From Acanthaster planci (Eukaryota > Echinodermata > Asteroidea > Valvatida > Acanthasteridae): a stretch of 64,000 nucleotides of DNA. The DNA lies in the NCBI RefSeq assembly GCF_001949145.1, contig NW_019091455.1, positions 423,017-487,016 on the forward strand, given 5' to 3'. Position 1 is the first letter of the stretch, and each line of letters begins with the position of its first letter. The position numbers were made by a program, and so were the translations under genes. Below the pieces are notes generated by a model. The model was not told the DNA's origin, searched no databases, and was given only the letters and a program-made list of their open reading frames with translations. Shown here piece by piece: positions 1-13,251 of the stretch.

Positions 1-525
1 CCACCCACTCCCCCTACACCTCTTTCCTCCCCACTACCCACCCAGCCCCCCCCTGTATCCCCACTCTTTCCCTGTGTATTGCTCTTGTTGATTGCTGTCA
101 TATTGTAATGTTCTCTGTATTGTACAATGGCCCAATAAATAATAATGGTAATACGGAGAGCGCGCTTTCACGTCGTCCATAACACGGGTTACCAGTTTCC
201 AAAAGGATTACCAAATTTACATGTACTTGGCTTACCACAATGTCCACAAGTTTTGACCGAGTACACAAAAACGTCTTAACTGTCATGTTAAAAGTGCATG
301 CAGAGACCACCGTAAGGGCAGGTGTTTTCTTTTATTCCATTGGAAATATTTGAACAGGCCTTTCATTCGTTCATATTTATTGAATTAAACTCTAACAAAA
401 CAGTATGGTTAATGTATTGAAGTGTTCTATGTATTGTGCCAAATATGGGCAACTCGAACCATCTAATGTAGGTTATCCAGAAAAAAAAAAACTTAAACTG
501 GGTATGCTATTTGGTCCCATTGCAG

Positions 526-3134
526 AAAATAAGAAGGACTACTGGACGTATGAGGGTTCGTTGACGACACCGCCATGCCATGAGAGTGTACGGTTCATCA
601 TTTTCCGGGAACCCGTCGAGATATCGCCGCACCAGGTAAGGAGGCAAACATGAATCGGCACTTCAATGACATACTTTACCTCTGTATGTGAAAAATTGTA
701 TTTTATATAAGGCATCAACCAGTCTTCCAATTCCGTATACACAGAGATCGTTCAATTTAACGCTAGGTCCATTTAAATTTGTTATAAATTGAATGCTCCA
801 ATTTATATTTGCATTCCAACATCAAAATTCGCCATTCAATCTCGCTATAGACCTTTTTCACCCACGTGACTAGATTGCGCTAAATGTACAACAATACCAC
901 CACGTGTGGACCGCCATGGCTATGGGGATCGCATATATTCCTACGGGCAGCTTCAACCACGTGCAACAGCACGTGCGAACGCTGCAGGCTTGACTAGTTT
1001 ATCTTGACTAGGTAGGTTACCATCGCAGCGCTATGCACATTACCATCACAACGCATCTGAGGTCCAGCACGATCGTGACATCACAGGAAAAAAGGTCTAT
1101 AGCGTTTATTCATCAATAAGTTGTGGGGGGCATGTGGCCTAGCGGTTAGAGTTTGTAGCTTCACATCACAGTGTCAGAAATGGATTAGCCGTGTGTGCTT
1201 GATAGGGCAGCATCAACTAGTATACTCCCCAGGGAGCTGAGATGGTTTCAGGAATATTCAATTGTTGTAAGCCCGATGTGCAGGGATAATAATAATGATG
1301 CAGAGTGCTCAATATCAATGAATTTTATCAGTAGTATTACACTACTCAAAAGAATCAAAGGAACATGAGAGCAGAATGTTTTTGTCATGGTCTATATCGG
1401 CTACCGTTAGAACAAGAGGCATTGAGTTATGTGAAAATCATCCAGGTGTTGTCACATAACTTGAATGCCTCGTGTTTATAGCCCATATAGACCATGACAA
1501 AAACATTCTGTTCTCTTGTTCCTTTAATTCTTTTGAGTACTGTAGTTGATTCCAATTCAAATTGCTCATTTTTTCCCCACCCATTTCCTTTGAAGCCGTT
1601 GGCAAGAAGTTGATCAAGAATTCGGATTAATTAGCCAACAGACAATTTCAACTTGCTACCCTGTTCAAATTCGTTTCTTTGTCATAGTTCTGTTTGGTAT
1701 ATTCGCACTTAATAGGAACGTTGCTTTTCTGGGAAAGAAAACCAGAAAAGTGAATGAATTAATAGAATGGATAATAAAAACATGTTAAGACAACCCCCTT
1801 TGGTCATTTTTGGCATGCAGTTCCTGATGATTTGCATTAACGTTAACATCAAAGTAGTTTTTAGAAAAGAAAAGATGTGCCAAGTTGCACAAGGAAACAA
1901 AAGCAAAATTGTTTTTAAATCAAAAAGACTGCCCAATATTTACAAAAAACTGAATATGCTGTACTCAGACATCCACATTCAAAAGAAATACAACTGCAGT
2001 AACGTTTATTTACTGCGATATGACATTTTTTCTAAAATTTGCCTGGGAAACATAGTAACGGTATTTAGGAGGCAGACACCTTCCTTTGATTGTCAATAGT
2101 TAATTGAATGGTTCGACTTTTCAATTTTTGTGCACTATATGCAACTATTACAGGTTTCGTTTTCGCAATAATGGTTTTCAAAAGCCTCCTACTCGACTTT
2201 GCAAGAGGTCAATAGATCAATAAAAAGGTCAATATGGTTATTAATACTTAATTTGATGGTTTGGTTTTTCAAATAGTTTGTGAACTATTAAATGTTTCGT
2301 TATTGCAATAACGGCCAACAATTGTGGTTAGAAAAAGTACTCGATAAAAAAGGTCAGCTTAGGTCCAACTCTGCAGAGCCACCTCAAAATCACGACCAAT
2401 TAACATACACGTGGTATGGTTTTTCTCACGGATTCAGTATAGATCCTTATTGGACCATTTTGCATCCATTTCATCCTGCGCTTGCTCTTGCAATTTTAAC
2501 TCCGCATACTCTCTGCCTATGAAAACCTGAGGCCAGTTCGAGCAAGGGCCATACTTAACCATAGTTTGACTATCTGTGATCGAACGCACGTTAGTCGACG
2601 GTGGTTGGATTAGTCTAGTCAACTATTTGCGACCAGCCTACCGAGGTTGTTCGCGTCGTTGGTTGCCATAAACCATTTTAATAGTACAGTGCAGAGAGGG
2701 CACGTTATAAGAAAAATGCCGGAAAGACATTATTTCGCTGTAATTTTTGCTATTTTGCCCTTCCTGCGGCCACCTTTTCTCCCCGTCGGCCTGACGACCT
2801 TACAACGGTTGACTGGGGTCGTTCGCACTTTAACTTCACTGCACATGCGCTAGGTACGTCATGAATCAACCACTGGTTAACTAATGGTCCTTGATCGAAC
2901 TTGTCCCATGATAACAAATCTATGTGCAGTATACCGCTCCAAATTATGGATCAATGCCGATTAACTGTACTTTCTTTCTTGATAATTCGGCAGATTGCGT
3001 CACTACGAGATCTCTTGTCTCACAAACAAAACGAACAGCCCGCGTGTGGTTGCCAGGAGCATCTCAGCGACAACTACCGTCCCACTATGCCGCTCAACGG
3101 CCGCGTGGTTACCGCATCATTCCAAGAACAGTAA
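526..3134 (+). CDS. CA8: Alpha-carbonic anhydrase family protein, CA8 (CARP VIII)-like, last two coding exons
   Basis: Two exons are visible: 526-635 (acceptor tgcag, donor gtaagg) and 2994-3134, ending in TAA. The first encodes the family signature [14 protein letters not shown] and the second ends with [14 protein letters not shown], the usual C-terminal strand of alpha carbonic anhydrases. The phases fit: exon one ends on CAG and exon two opens with ATT in frame, giving [13 protein letters not shown]. The C-terminus is soluble, with no membrane helix or anchor signal. As I recall vertebrate CA8, the shared points are DYW.YEGSLT, PPC, IFR.P, a GC motif and DN.RPT.PL, so CA8 is closer than the catalytic CA2/CA7 type. 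CA8 is normally catalytically dead because a zinc-binding histidine is replaced, and it binds the IP3 receptor. The zinc-ligand exons lie upstream of the window, so activity cannot be judged here. The Thr-Thr pair of the active-site loop is kept. Other alpha-CA paralogues remain possible. Confidence 0.8.
843..1104. repeat. Inverted-repeat (MITE-like) element in the CA8-like intron
   Basis: The ends cgctatagacctttttc (843) and gaaaaaaggtctatagcg (to 1104) are inverted copies of each other. The 262 bp between them carry several CACGTG-like sites and no open frame. This fits a small non-autonomous DNA transposon inside the intron of the carbonic-anhydrase gene. No second copy is visible in the window. 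Confidence 0.6.
1343..1539. repeat. 197 bp hairpin (MITE-like) element
   Basis: Left arm tactcaaaagaatcaaagg and the right arm ending ctttaattcttttgagta are inverted copies. Similarity continues inward for about 85 bases per arm, including gaatgtttttgtcatggtct on one side and its complement on the other, with a short central loop near 1435. There is no coding potential. It lies in the long intron of the CA8-like gene. Confidence 0.7.
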
Positions 3135-6100
3135 CGGCCTCGGAGAAGTCGCTCATTTGGAAGTCCAACGTCGAGTGTTAATGAACAATGAGGGACTAGA
3201 AACTCGCTCTATAAGTATGAAATATCCCCAGAACACTGCACCTGACGCGTAAAATTCGTTGATAGTTTTCATACAAAAAATGGTTATTGCTGCTTAAAGA
3301 ATTAGAATTTCACAGATAATGTAGAATTGAGTTCGGTAAATTAAAAAAAAAATACTTCCAAAATTGTGTTGGTTCTTTACTAGCTTCGATTTTTTTTATC
3401 TAGTTCTACACTTGATGAAACTAATGGTTATTTCAAAGGGCGATAGTTGTTTCATTAATTTTGCAGTTTCAGAGCTCAATGAGTTTCAGAGAACACAACT
3501 TCAGTTAAACTTGTCCTATTCATTTTGTACGAGGTGCATATGTTATTTATTTCGGTAACCACCGTGAAGTCTTTCAGGAAAGGTGGAATATAAGAGAGGT
3601 TTTCAGGTAACACAACAGAACTCTGTTTCCTCATCCTGTTAGCCTTTCCAATGATGTCATTGTGTTAAAGGGTGTTAGGTGTTAAGTGTGGCATTTCGAT
3701 TGCTGTGGAAAATCCCATCGGACGAAACAAAAAACAAAAAAAGTAGTTACAGATGGAGTCAAAAGGTATTCAGATCGTGTTAGTTATGCTGCATTATAGT
3801 CGACAGCGAAGTTATACGTGGGATGTAATAATATACTAGATTGTGTATTAATTAAAAACTCTCCAACATTATACATGGGGAAAAACTGTAAAATGACTGT
3901 TGTCAAATGTTTAATGACAAATATATTGCAAAACAATATGTGTGATGTAAAACATTCCATTAATATAAATGTCTGCCAAAGTTTTTTTGTCATCTGTTGA
4001 CGTTTGTTGCTATTCTGTGAATGAGGAATTTAGATACCAAGTGAGATTATTTATATTTTGATATACCGGTAAGCAATATTATTAGAATGTATTGTCTTAT
4101 ATTAAGTTTTTAATGGCGTTGCCTAGAAATATCTATTGCGAGAAATTGCATTTTATCGAATCGGGTTTCTACCAGTTTGGAACAGATGTAATAATAAGGA
4201 TTTTAGACAATTTCAATAGTGCATTACAGTAAGCGAATATTGTCAAAATAGTGTACAAGATTACAGTTGGTCTGTTCATCCACAAACCACCTTTCGTTGA
4301 AAAAATAAAACATGAATACCACAAAAGATTATATTTGGCCAAGAAATTTTTTTCCCGATTGTGATTCGTGTACATGTATCAAGATATACGCTATGGGGGG
4401 TCTGTGGATAACAGTTGGACCTTCTTTTTAAAATACCCTTCCTACTGAGGCAAGTATCGGCTTCACGTGAATTTTTCAATGAATTTACGACGTGCATGCC
4501 TCATCACTCCACAGAAGCTTCTCTATTATTGTCTGTCTTCAGTGATAGTGCTTGTATTGATGAATGTGCATAGCGTACACATACTGGGACACAGCTAAGC
4601 AATACCACAGTGAGAATGGCTATGTTCGTGTGTGTGATGGGGGGGGGGTTTGCAAATAGGCCTACCTGTCATCGTACGTGTGGCTCCATACGTTTCCAGT
4701 GTATGTATCCACCTGCCTTTAGGAACCGCAGTTGCATTGACATGTTATCATGCGTGTGTAAAGCAATTGCTAGCGGTTTTAATGCTTTTTTTTGGTGAGA
4801 TGACGTCAAAATTGCATCTCTAGGTGGTTTAAAGCGTGGTCCCCGTGTATATACACTTGTATCCTAGATAAATGCTAGCATGACGAAAATTTTCATTCTG
4901 GTTTACTGCCCTTGGCTAGAATACTGTTCCAAAGATTCTGAGAATCAACTCTACAGAAATTAAAGAGGACCTCTAAGGAAAGCGTGTTTTCTCTCATTTT
5001 TATCTGTTCAAATAAATATGGAAGCATCCAAATCGAACGCAGCGTCATTTGTCTTCAGAGCTCAACTGTAACAAGTTGTGCATGCCAAACATTGCATGTA
5101 GCCATTGCTTGGCTTACACAAGGGTTTATCCACTACGAACACAGGGCAAGGGTTCCCCTCGTTTTCTTGATATGACGCAATCTGCATCCAGAATTCGTAT
5201 CTTGGCATGAACAGAAAAAAGCCCTTTTTAGCTTTACAGTTGTGCTCTGAAGACAAATGACACTGCCTTCGATTTGGATGCTCTCGTAGTTACCACTATT
5301 TGAACAGATCAAATAAAAGAAAACATGTTTTCCTTAGAGGAGCTCTTTAATGTAAACAGAAATTGGTAAAAATCTGAAATATGAATTGTGCTTTAAGTTC
5401 GGTAGCACTTGACATATAATAGTGAATCGAGGAGAAGTATCCAGGAATGTGGCTTAAAACACAATCCCTCAATTCCTTTCTCCAGTTTATATTTTGTCCT
5501 ATATTTGTGCAACGCTCATTTATACAATTGAGCCGGTAGGAGTCACGACAAAGTTGTTACATCGCTACCTAAATTGAAACTCCAGATGTATGACTTGAAA
5601 TAATTTGTGGGTGTCGCAAGAACTTTTCAGGGGGGAGGGGGCGGAGGCAAGCACTCCTCAGAAACAAACTGACGGTGTGGAAGCCAACCTCCCCCCACAC
5701 TTTACTGCAGAGTAGCATCCTGACACTCTGAGATACCTAACTGGAATGGCGAGACCAGTCTAAAGCAAATGTGGTATTTCAGAGTAGACACAAGGTATAT
5801 TTCAGAGTGGACAAAAGGTCCTACTCGGCCTCAGACAAACCTGAGGGCACCCAGGAGGCACACAACCATGAGGAGGCACGTGCCTCCGTTAGACCCCCCC
5901 CCCATGCATACACGTCTGGAGCAAATTCATTCATAGGAGAAAAAAGTAAAATTGCTGAGGTGTGGAATGACCAAGACAACGTCCATCTTCACGCTGAAGG
6001 TGATGTCGGAGGAGAGGAGGGTTTAACAACCTCATTTAATGCAAGTCAGTACATTACAAATGTCTAGCAACAGTATTAGAATTGATTTTTTGTAACTTCT
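3135..6100. other. Intergenic interval between CA8-like gene and the unrecognised minus-strand gene
   Basis: No exon with a convincing frame and splice sites was found on either strand. AT-rich sequence dominates. A possible ATTAAA signal for the CA8-like transcript lies at 3340-3345, which is weak evidence. The main structure is the long inverted-repeat element at 4959-5351. Confidence 0.5.
4959..5351. repeat. 393 bp element with roughly 120 bp terminal inverted repeats
   Basis: The left end reads attaaagaggacctctaagg and the right end is its near-complement (cttagaggagctctttaat). The inverted similarity continues through blocks such as tgttcaaata, gcatccaaatcga and gtcatttgtcttcagagc and their complements on the right. 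The unique centre is about 150 bp. It has the form of a long-TIR non-autonomous DNA transposon. Confidence 0.75.
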
Positions 6101-6106
6101 TTTATT
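6101..6106 (-). promoter_or_regulatory. Candidate poly(A) signal AATAAA for the 506-residue gene
   Basis: The + strand tttatt reads AATAAA on the minus strand, about 270 bases past the TAA at 6373-6375. The distance is normal for a short 3' UTR. No transcript evidence is available. Confidence 0.4.
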
Positions 6107-6372
6107 CCATCTCATGAGGCGGCACTACATCTTTCAATGTGGGGTAGAAAGTCTGGTATTTTGAAAAGAGTCTCGTCACACAAGCACATTACTTTGAGGG
6201 GACCCACTGTAGCTATTTGATGTTAGAGTAACATGAAACCTAACCCTCTCTACTTCAATCTGCATGACCATAAGTATTAAAGACTGTAGGGGTTGCAGAA
6301 TCTGTATCTTCCCAAAGTAGCCCTGTGAAAAAAAAGCCAGTAATTTTGCTGAGTTTGGGCTAATATCAGGTT

Positions 6373-9300
6373 TTAGCATTCATCGACGATAGACTTCCAG
6401 ATGCCACCACAGTGTCCAGTTTTGCTGCTAAAAAGTGGCTTGATGCCAGCAATGAATCCACTAATGCCCTCTCTCTCCTCGGCAGCATGGCTGCTAGCCT
6501 GTACCCCTGCTGTCGACACAGGTGGAGGTTTTGACTGCACAGGCTTGGCAATGGCCGGTTTTGGTTTGGGATTCTCTTCCTTGACGGCTTTCATCTTGAC
6601 CTTGGGGCTGCTGGCTGTGTCTTGTTTGGTGGCTTTCCCTTTGGTGTTTGGTCGGCAGACTGCCACCTGTCGCCCCTGCTTTGATGGTGCCGTCAGTAAT
6701 GGCTTCCTTGACGACAACTCCGCTTCCTTCCAGGTTTGCTGGCTGGCTGGCCCAGGTTTGCCTTTGACGCCATTTTTCGGAAGTCCTGTTTTTGTCTTTG
6801 TGGCAAGTTTCTCAGACTTCAGAAGTGCTGCCTTCGCAACTGCTTCTGGGCCACTCCCCTTGGGTGCATCTTGGATCGCATCCGTCTTGGATTGGTTTAC
6901 TTTCTTACTAGCAAGGGTGTGCGGCTTTGGCTGCTTGTCTTTCATTTCCTGAACTCTACCGCGGGTCCGACTTTCCATTTTGAGTTTGTTCTTGATTTTG
7001 TCGTCACAGCTCACTTCTTCACCTTTGGCCTTTCTGATGATCCCTCGTTTGCTGGAGTGACTTCTTGAATGTTCTTCAGCTGCCTGTGGCTCTTGAGGGA
7101 ACCTTGTTTGCTTGGACTGTGCTAGATCCTGGAGAGCTTTTTGTTGCCCGAGATACTTTTTGAAGAACACAATGCCCCGTCGCAGATTCCTGTAACATCC
7201 ATCAGTTGAAAAGATGGAATCCTTACAGAGAATGAATAAAGTTTGCAGGAACCTCTTCCAACTCTCTGTGCTAGAGTGATGGTTACACTGTATGTAATAT
7301 TAACCACTTGCTGCTGGGTGCCTTTGGAAATGCAGTGTCTAAAACAGGGTGATTCTCAATATCTTCGGTTTTCAAAAATCTTCAAAAAATCATGTCTTTT
7401 TTTCCTGAACGCCTGAACCCCATCGAGTGACTGTCTGGTGGCTACTCTAATCTGACAGACAACACCTATTGATGCCCGAGTATTTCAGTTGGGCCTGCCG
7501 CCTTGTAAAAAGAGCCCAGATTGTGTGGTGTTACATAATTTTTTTTTGTTCCTGAAACTGGCACAGTGTGCTGCTGGTGTCGTTTCACTAAGGGCCAGAT
7601 TAGCCTGAAGCGGTATTGTATCGCTCATCGCTGGAGTGCTGGAGCGCTTTTGTCCCCGGTGGTAATCCACTCGCACTGAATGCCACAAACATTGGTATAA
7701 TTTTTCAAAACAATGACGGATTTCCTCCGCTATTGACAACTGATAAAATGTTGGCGATTCCCAGCAGCTCAGTGTTTTGTTCCGAGTACGGTCTTTTGTT
7801 ACAAGGCCCAGCTCTTTTGTCCGATTTTGGGCACCCAGGTCACGTGTACAAACCCAAGGTACCTGAAACTGGGCTCCCCGGCAGCATGTGGTTTAAGCTA
7901 GAGAACAGTTTTTGTGCAGCTGGGGAACTTTCTTGATTCCCCAATCCCCCGAGAGACATATCCCCCCCTCACAAAAAGTGGGAAAGGGGGGAGGGGAATG
8001 GCAAATACAGAAATCAATATTCAGCTTTGAAGTTTAATTTGACAATGGACTGCATCATAAAGTGACACATCAGGTATACTTGCAACCCAAGAATTCACGC
8101 ACAGAACATTTATGCACAGTGCATCACTTTGTTGTGTGCCAACATTATCAACACTACCCTGCAATCACTTCATGGTGCAAACTGCCAATATGGACCACGG
8201 GAATAGGTTTAAATACGGTGATTAATGCGTCAATTACTTCTGAAAAGTGGGGGGACATGGTACTTGAAGACAAATTGACATGAAGTGTGAAATCCTTAGA
8301 GACAAGGGATTCTGGGCCCACTTAACCCTCTCCCCTCAAAAAAGATGCTTTCCAATGAAATCTGAGGCAATTTCTTACTGCTTCAGCCAAGTTTTTGAGC
8401 ACTCTTTGATGACAGTTTTAATTTGGGAGGCATTAGACATTAGCTATGATCAGTAGTGGAATCGGATGGAAGCCTCCATTTTTTTTTCTTTTTTTGGAGG
8501 GGTGGGTTCAAATGATACTTTATCCCTAGGAGGCAGGGGGAGGAATGTCCAACACATCCCCCATTATTGACACCCATTTGCAGTGTGTATGTACATTGAG
8601 AATTTAGTATTGTGCCAAAAATGTCAAATGATAATTTGTACCCCCTTGATCCGATTTTTCCACAGCTAAAGGGCAATTTGGCTACCTTCATACACAAACG
8701 TTCTGATGACAGCCATCAAGCTAGTCTGGTGAAATTTAAGTAAACTTTATTTGGTGGGCTTCAGGTTGGACAGTCCTACATTTCTGTTCACACTAAGACG
8801 GTCCTGTTTTTTTTTTTTTTACTGAACCAACTTTACCTTTGTAAGAACACAGGGAGTGGGCGCCGACTTGCAGCACGGTTCTTGGGAAGTAGCCACGTCT
8901 TGGCATACAACGCCCATAAGGCATCCAGGTTGAGCGACTTCTGTGTGCTGTGAGCGTGGACTCTGTGAGGTTAAAGAGAACATTCAAGGGGAGTTAATTT
9001 GGTATTGATAAGAAAAAGAAATCGACAGGCAGTGTTATAGTCGAAAACACCATGAGACCAGACATGTACCACTCTCAAGACTAGCCACAAGCAAGAAGGT
9101 GAACAGTGACAAAAGAATACTTTTGTTGCAGTTCGTTTGAGTGGCTTGTCATGAATTTAGACTGGAGATCTCATGTTGGTCTTGTTGGCCTACAACACTG
9201 TCGAGATGTTAGGAATGTAGAAACAGCATAGCACGACTTTAAATATGTGAACGTCTTAAGTGATCAAAACAAAAGGGATCGTCAACAATTCTAGGCATAC

Positions 9301-12300
9301 AGGCGACCCAAAGGTTTTGTTAATCAAAAAAGATATTTTACTGAGGTTATCCGTAAATATTTCAGAGATAGGCACTTGGTAAAAAGCCTGTTAACTTGGG
9401 TGGTTGGACCGGTTGTTCGACATGTAAGTCAGTCTTCTTTATATGCTCTCTTACGTTTTGGGACTTCGTGGACAGTATTTAAAGTCCAAAATTCCTAGGG
9501 TTTTGTGGTAACTGTGGTGAGCAGGACACAGGGATTTAACTCTACCTGTTGAGACTTGGCTTGTGCAGCATGAAGATGTCATTGCCATCCTGGTCGTCCT
9601 CCTTTGTTAGCTGCATCATAGCTGTTGCAGCGCCGCCACCGTCCCTGGTGCTACTAGTGTTGATGAGGTTAATGAGCAAGTTGCCACCGGATGGAACAGG
9701 TTGCTGGGATGGGTGGACTGCATCGCATGCTGTGGCTTCGCGAGCGTCAGTGCCTTTTCCATTGAGGCTGCCGACAGTGGATTCAGCAACAGTGTTTGGC
9801 TCGTGGGGATGTGTACCTGGGGTGTAGTTACAAGAGCAAATGCCACCATGTAAAAATTCCAAAATTAGATTTTAGTACCAACAGATCTAATGTCTTTCTG
9901 CTGGGGCCACCCCCGCCCCACAGGTCGGAGGCTGTAGAGTAAATTTTTAGATTCAGTCCTTAAGAGACACAACGTATAAGGAGTTCACTCATATCAACCG
10001 CATCCAAGTACTTTACATTGACATCAGTCACACGCTAAATCACTTATCCCTTTGAACAAAATTGGACATTGTGAGTTGCAGTGCTGTGTAATGCTGCAGT
10101 CAAGATCAGACATGAGACCAAACAGTGAAAAATGACGGAGGAATGCTTTTGTTGCAATGGCTTCAGAGCTCAATTCAGACTTGAGGTATTGTGTTGGTCT
10201 TGTGATAGTCTTCGGAGGTCTCAACTACAACACTGATGCTATAACTCTGATCGCATGCAACAATTTAGCAATGATAGATTTCTCCCTCTGCACAATGACA
10301 ATTTTTTGACTGCACCATGCACTTTTTCTAGACAAAGGTTTGGACTTGCTTTAGGGCTGAGTCAATTCAAATAATTCACTATTTGAATTATCGACCTTCC
10401 ACTTGATCAAATGTCCGAATTTCGGTTGTACTGACCAGCAGATTGTTGAACAAACCACATACAAAATCAGTTGCAATAACGAACACAATTGAACATTATA
10501 ATCCCTATAACACCTTCTCACGTCTAGGACAATCACCAGCCACAATTTAGCTAGATTTAAGAGATGAACAATACTACTTGTCCTGTTGAAAAATTTCTAT
10601 TCCTTTTAAATTTTTTAATAAATAATACTTTTCGAATCAATGTCAGATTTCTGTCACTTTCAATTGAATCTGCTTGAAACAAGCCTCTATATTGCATTTT
10701 TTCTCATATAAAACAAAAAACTCTCACCTTCCTTTTCATGAATTTTGCATTCAAATATTCAAATTTGGAAAATAATATTCAAATATTTGACAATCTATCA
10801 TATGTTCGAATTCTGATTTTCAGCACAGCCCTAACTGGCTTCACTCACCCTTTGTGCGGACATCGTGATGACAACTGAAGCCTGATTCTGAGGATGTAGA
10901 GACTGACACAATCTCTTCTCTGGCTGAAGATGAACCAGCAGTGGGGACTGTGCCAGCTTCACTGGCCTGTCCTGGTAGAAAGATCAAATTGGCTGCATTG
11001 CTGGTATTCAATGGGGCAGGTACCTGGTGCCGAGGTATCTCTACTGACTGTCTACATCTCCTGGCTCGTTTCTTCAGACGCGGGAGAGCAACGGGGTTTT
11101 CGATGAACTCCGAGTAGCTGTAAAAAAGGCCGGAAACACCCTGGGCTAAGTACATTGTAATTTAATTGAACTGCTGCTGACCGGCATGTGCTTAGCTTGG
11201 AAACGATAAGGCCTAACATATACATGTAATTTGCAAAAACCAGGTTACGGGCCAAAGTGTCGTGTGACGTTCATTACTACTGCTAGTATGCTACTGGCAC
11301 CACTGAATGCGTTTTCCAACAAATCGTCCGGTGCACCACAAAGTGACGTATCGTGGATAGTTGCTGCACCAAGTCTATGGATGGTACGTCACATCAAGGT
11401 GCACCAAAACTATCCCACATGACACTTCGTGGTGAAATTGACAAAATGTGAGGATAGAAATTACAATTGATGTTAAAGTGAAAAACAATTCTGTCAAATT
11501 AATTTTGGCAGTTTTGTTATTTGTTCAATGTCAGGGTGCGCTATACACACTGCATTGTCAAGCTAGCTGTTTACAAACGTTTAAAATGTTGAGAAATATA
11601 TACTTCAGGGAGTGATAACATTTTGGACAGTTGTGAAGTTGTGGGACTAATAAAGTGTCACTTTTCCATGTAATTTGGGGATTTTATTTATTGCAAATGG
11701 TCGAGCCGATAATTATGTGATTAGTGTGGTTCCCTGACCACAGATTTCCCAGACATCTCTATAAATAATCTTAACGAAAGTAGTGGGAATTATGGGGACT
11801 GGTATCCAAAGCAACATTAACGTTCATTACGCGAATACGGCCACGGAGCATGCAGATGTGTGTGGATCGTCGAAGGATGAGAGGTTAGGATGGTAGAAAA
11901 ACATCATTTTGCCAATAATATAGCCTATAGCTATTGTAGGATCTTTTGGAGAAGAATTGCTTCAGAAAGCGCAAACGGAGGTTTCATCTGGTACCCCCGG
12001 AACTGTGGGATCCGACGTCTGCCCCACTCCCACGTGGATGTCGGATCCCACAGTACAGTTCTGGGGGTATTCATCATACTCCAACTGGGCAGCTTTCAAA
12101 ATGCCATAGCGTATGGAACCACCAAAAAGGTGGAGCACTAGTAGGCCTACTAGTACTCCATGGTCAGTCCTAGCTAGGTAGGGAGTTTGGCACTTTTCAG
12201 AATTTTTATTTGACCCCCACGAGTTTAGTACCATTTGAAAGGTAATTTCAAAAGAAATTGAATGGTATAAAATTTGGCTCAATAGTGAAGTTATGAATTT

Positions 12301-13251
12301 TTTTGTTATTAAAAATAGGTGTAATCAGTCCGTCATTTGTTGGGGTGGGTACAAGTTTTCTTTTCATCAATGTATTTGAACCACATGGAGTCTTATTCCT
12401 CATCGATTCCACTTCCAGACATGCCAGAGTTGGACAAAGATGTGTAGTTAAGTCACCGAGGATGTGTAAAGTAAACAAAATCTTTTATTATGGGGAACTT
12501 TATCAATAATAAACACAGGATACATGCTCATGTATACAGTAACAGGTTAGTTGAGTTGGGCTTGAAATTTATAGTGAAGTGTGAAAGATCACTGAAGCAA
12601 AGTTTTGATGTGATATTCTGTCATCAATAAATAACTATAAAAATAAGGGACCAAGTCAAAAATGCACATTTTTTGTTACCTTTTTGTAGTCTTCACAAAC
12701 CAAAACAAGGCTTGACAGTGCTTTGGTCAATGCCTTGATTCGTACATCAAATGAAAGAGTATTATAAGCTCTATAAGATGATGACATCTTTGTTACAAAC
12801 CTGGTTGAGACTCGCGAGATATTATGCTTAAACAAGACTATGTCACACGACAACAAAGAAAGATGGCCGTACACAGTTGTTGACGTACAGAAAGTGGCTC
12901 CGATCTTACATTATTTTCATCAAACTTCACACCCAAAACTCGAAGTAAACAGACACAATACATGGTACCAACACAAATTTCAGTTCTTGTACAACACGAC
13001 TGCTTTTTAAAAAATAGAATTTGATGCACAAAAAGGGCAGAAATCACTGATTGAAAACAAACACTTTCACACGCTTTCAGATATACAATTTTAGAGGTGC
13101 CGTTTCGCTGGACTCCCGCTAGTACCGAGGTCTATGGAGTAGTCTACATCATTCGCTGAGTACCTACATATATGGTAAGCTCAGAGAGCCGAGCCTTCTG
13201 GTTTTTAACTTACAGTCGTTCAAATTCCTCTTCAATGGCCCGCTTTGCCAT
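6373..13251 (-). CDS. Unrecognised basic, lysine-rich protein, 506 aa, five exons
   Basis: Minus-strand exons, in order: 13214-13251 (ATG at 13251), 10849-11117, 9546-9816, 8837-8962, 6373-7189 (TAA). All junctions have GT/AG. The five lengths sum to 1521 nt, an exact 507 codons including stop, and every split codon joins in frame, which strongly supports the model. I do not recognise the family. Residues 28-33 are KKRARR, a likely nuclear-localisation signal. Residues about 40-190 are low-complexity Ser/Ala/Thr. A compact block at about 203-250 contains LNLDALWALYAKTWLLP and then NLRRGIVFFKKYLGQQ, the only part that looks folded. Residues about 260-470 are Lys/Pro/Ser-rich and probably disordered. 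The last 30 residues are hydrophobic again, with FIAGIKPLFSS and GGIWKSIV. No transmembrane segment or enzyme motif is visible. A nuclear, chromatin- or centrosome-associated scaffold is only an inference. The first exon is repeated at 14660-14697. Confidence 0.8.
7299..7480. repeat. Dispersed repeat, copy 1 (pair with 35469-35653)
   Basis: Begins attaaccacttgctgctggg and ends tattgatgcccga. The same ends and the internal block gactgtctggtggc...ctgacagacaa recur at 35469-35653 in a TBC1D32 intron. No terminal inverted repeat is seen. It lies between exons 4 and 5 of the minus-strand gene. Confidence 0.65.
11992..12069. repeat. Palindromic mini-element related to 18653-18702
   Basis: The left arm TACCCCCGGAACTGTGGG continues into ATCCGAC. 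The right arm 12040-12069 is its complement with a four-base insertion (taca). The same arm sequence makes the cleaner palindrome at 18653-18702, so this is a dispersed fold-back family bounded by TA. It sits in the first intron of the minus-strand gene. Confidence 0.65.

Noticed and set aside
1131-1200. tRNA-like A box (tggcctagcggttagag)
   Set aside because: No B box at the right distance. At most a decayed SINE head.
6401-7068. 183- and 110-codon + strand frames
   Set aside because: Antisense shadows of the lysine-rich last exon of the minus-strand gene; alanine/leucine/phenylalanine-rich translation reflects the complement of lysine codons.
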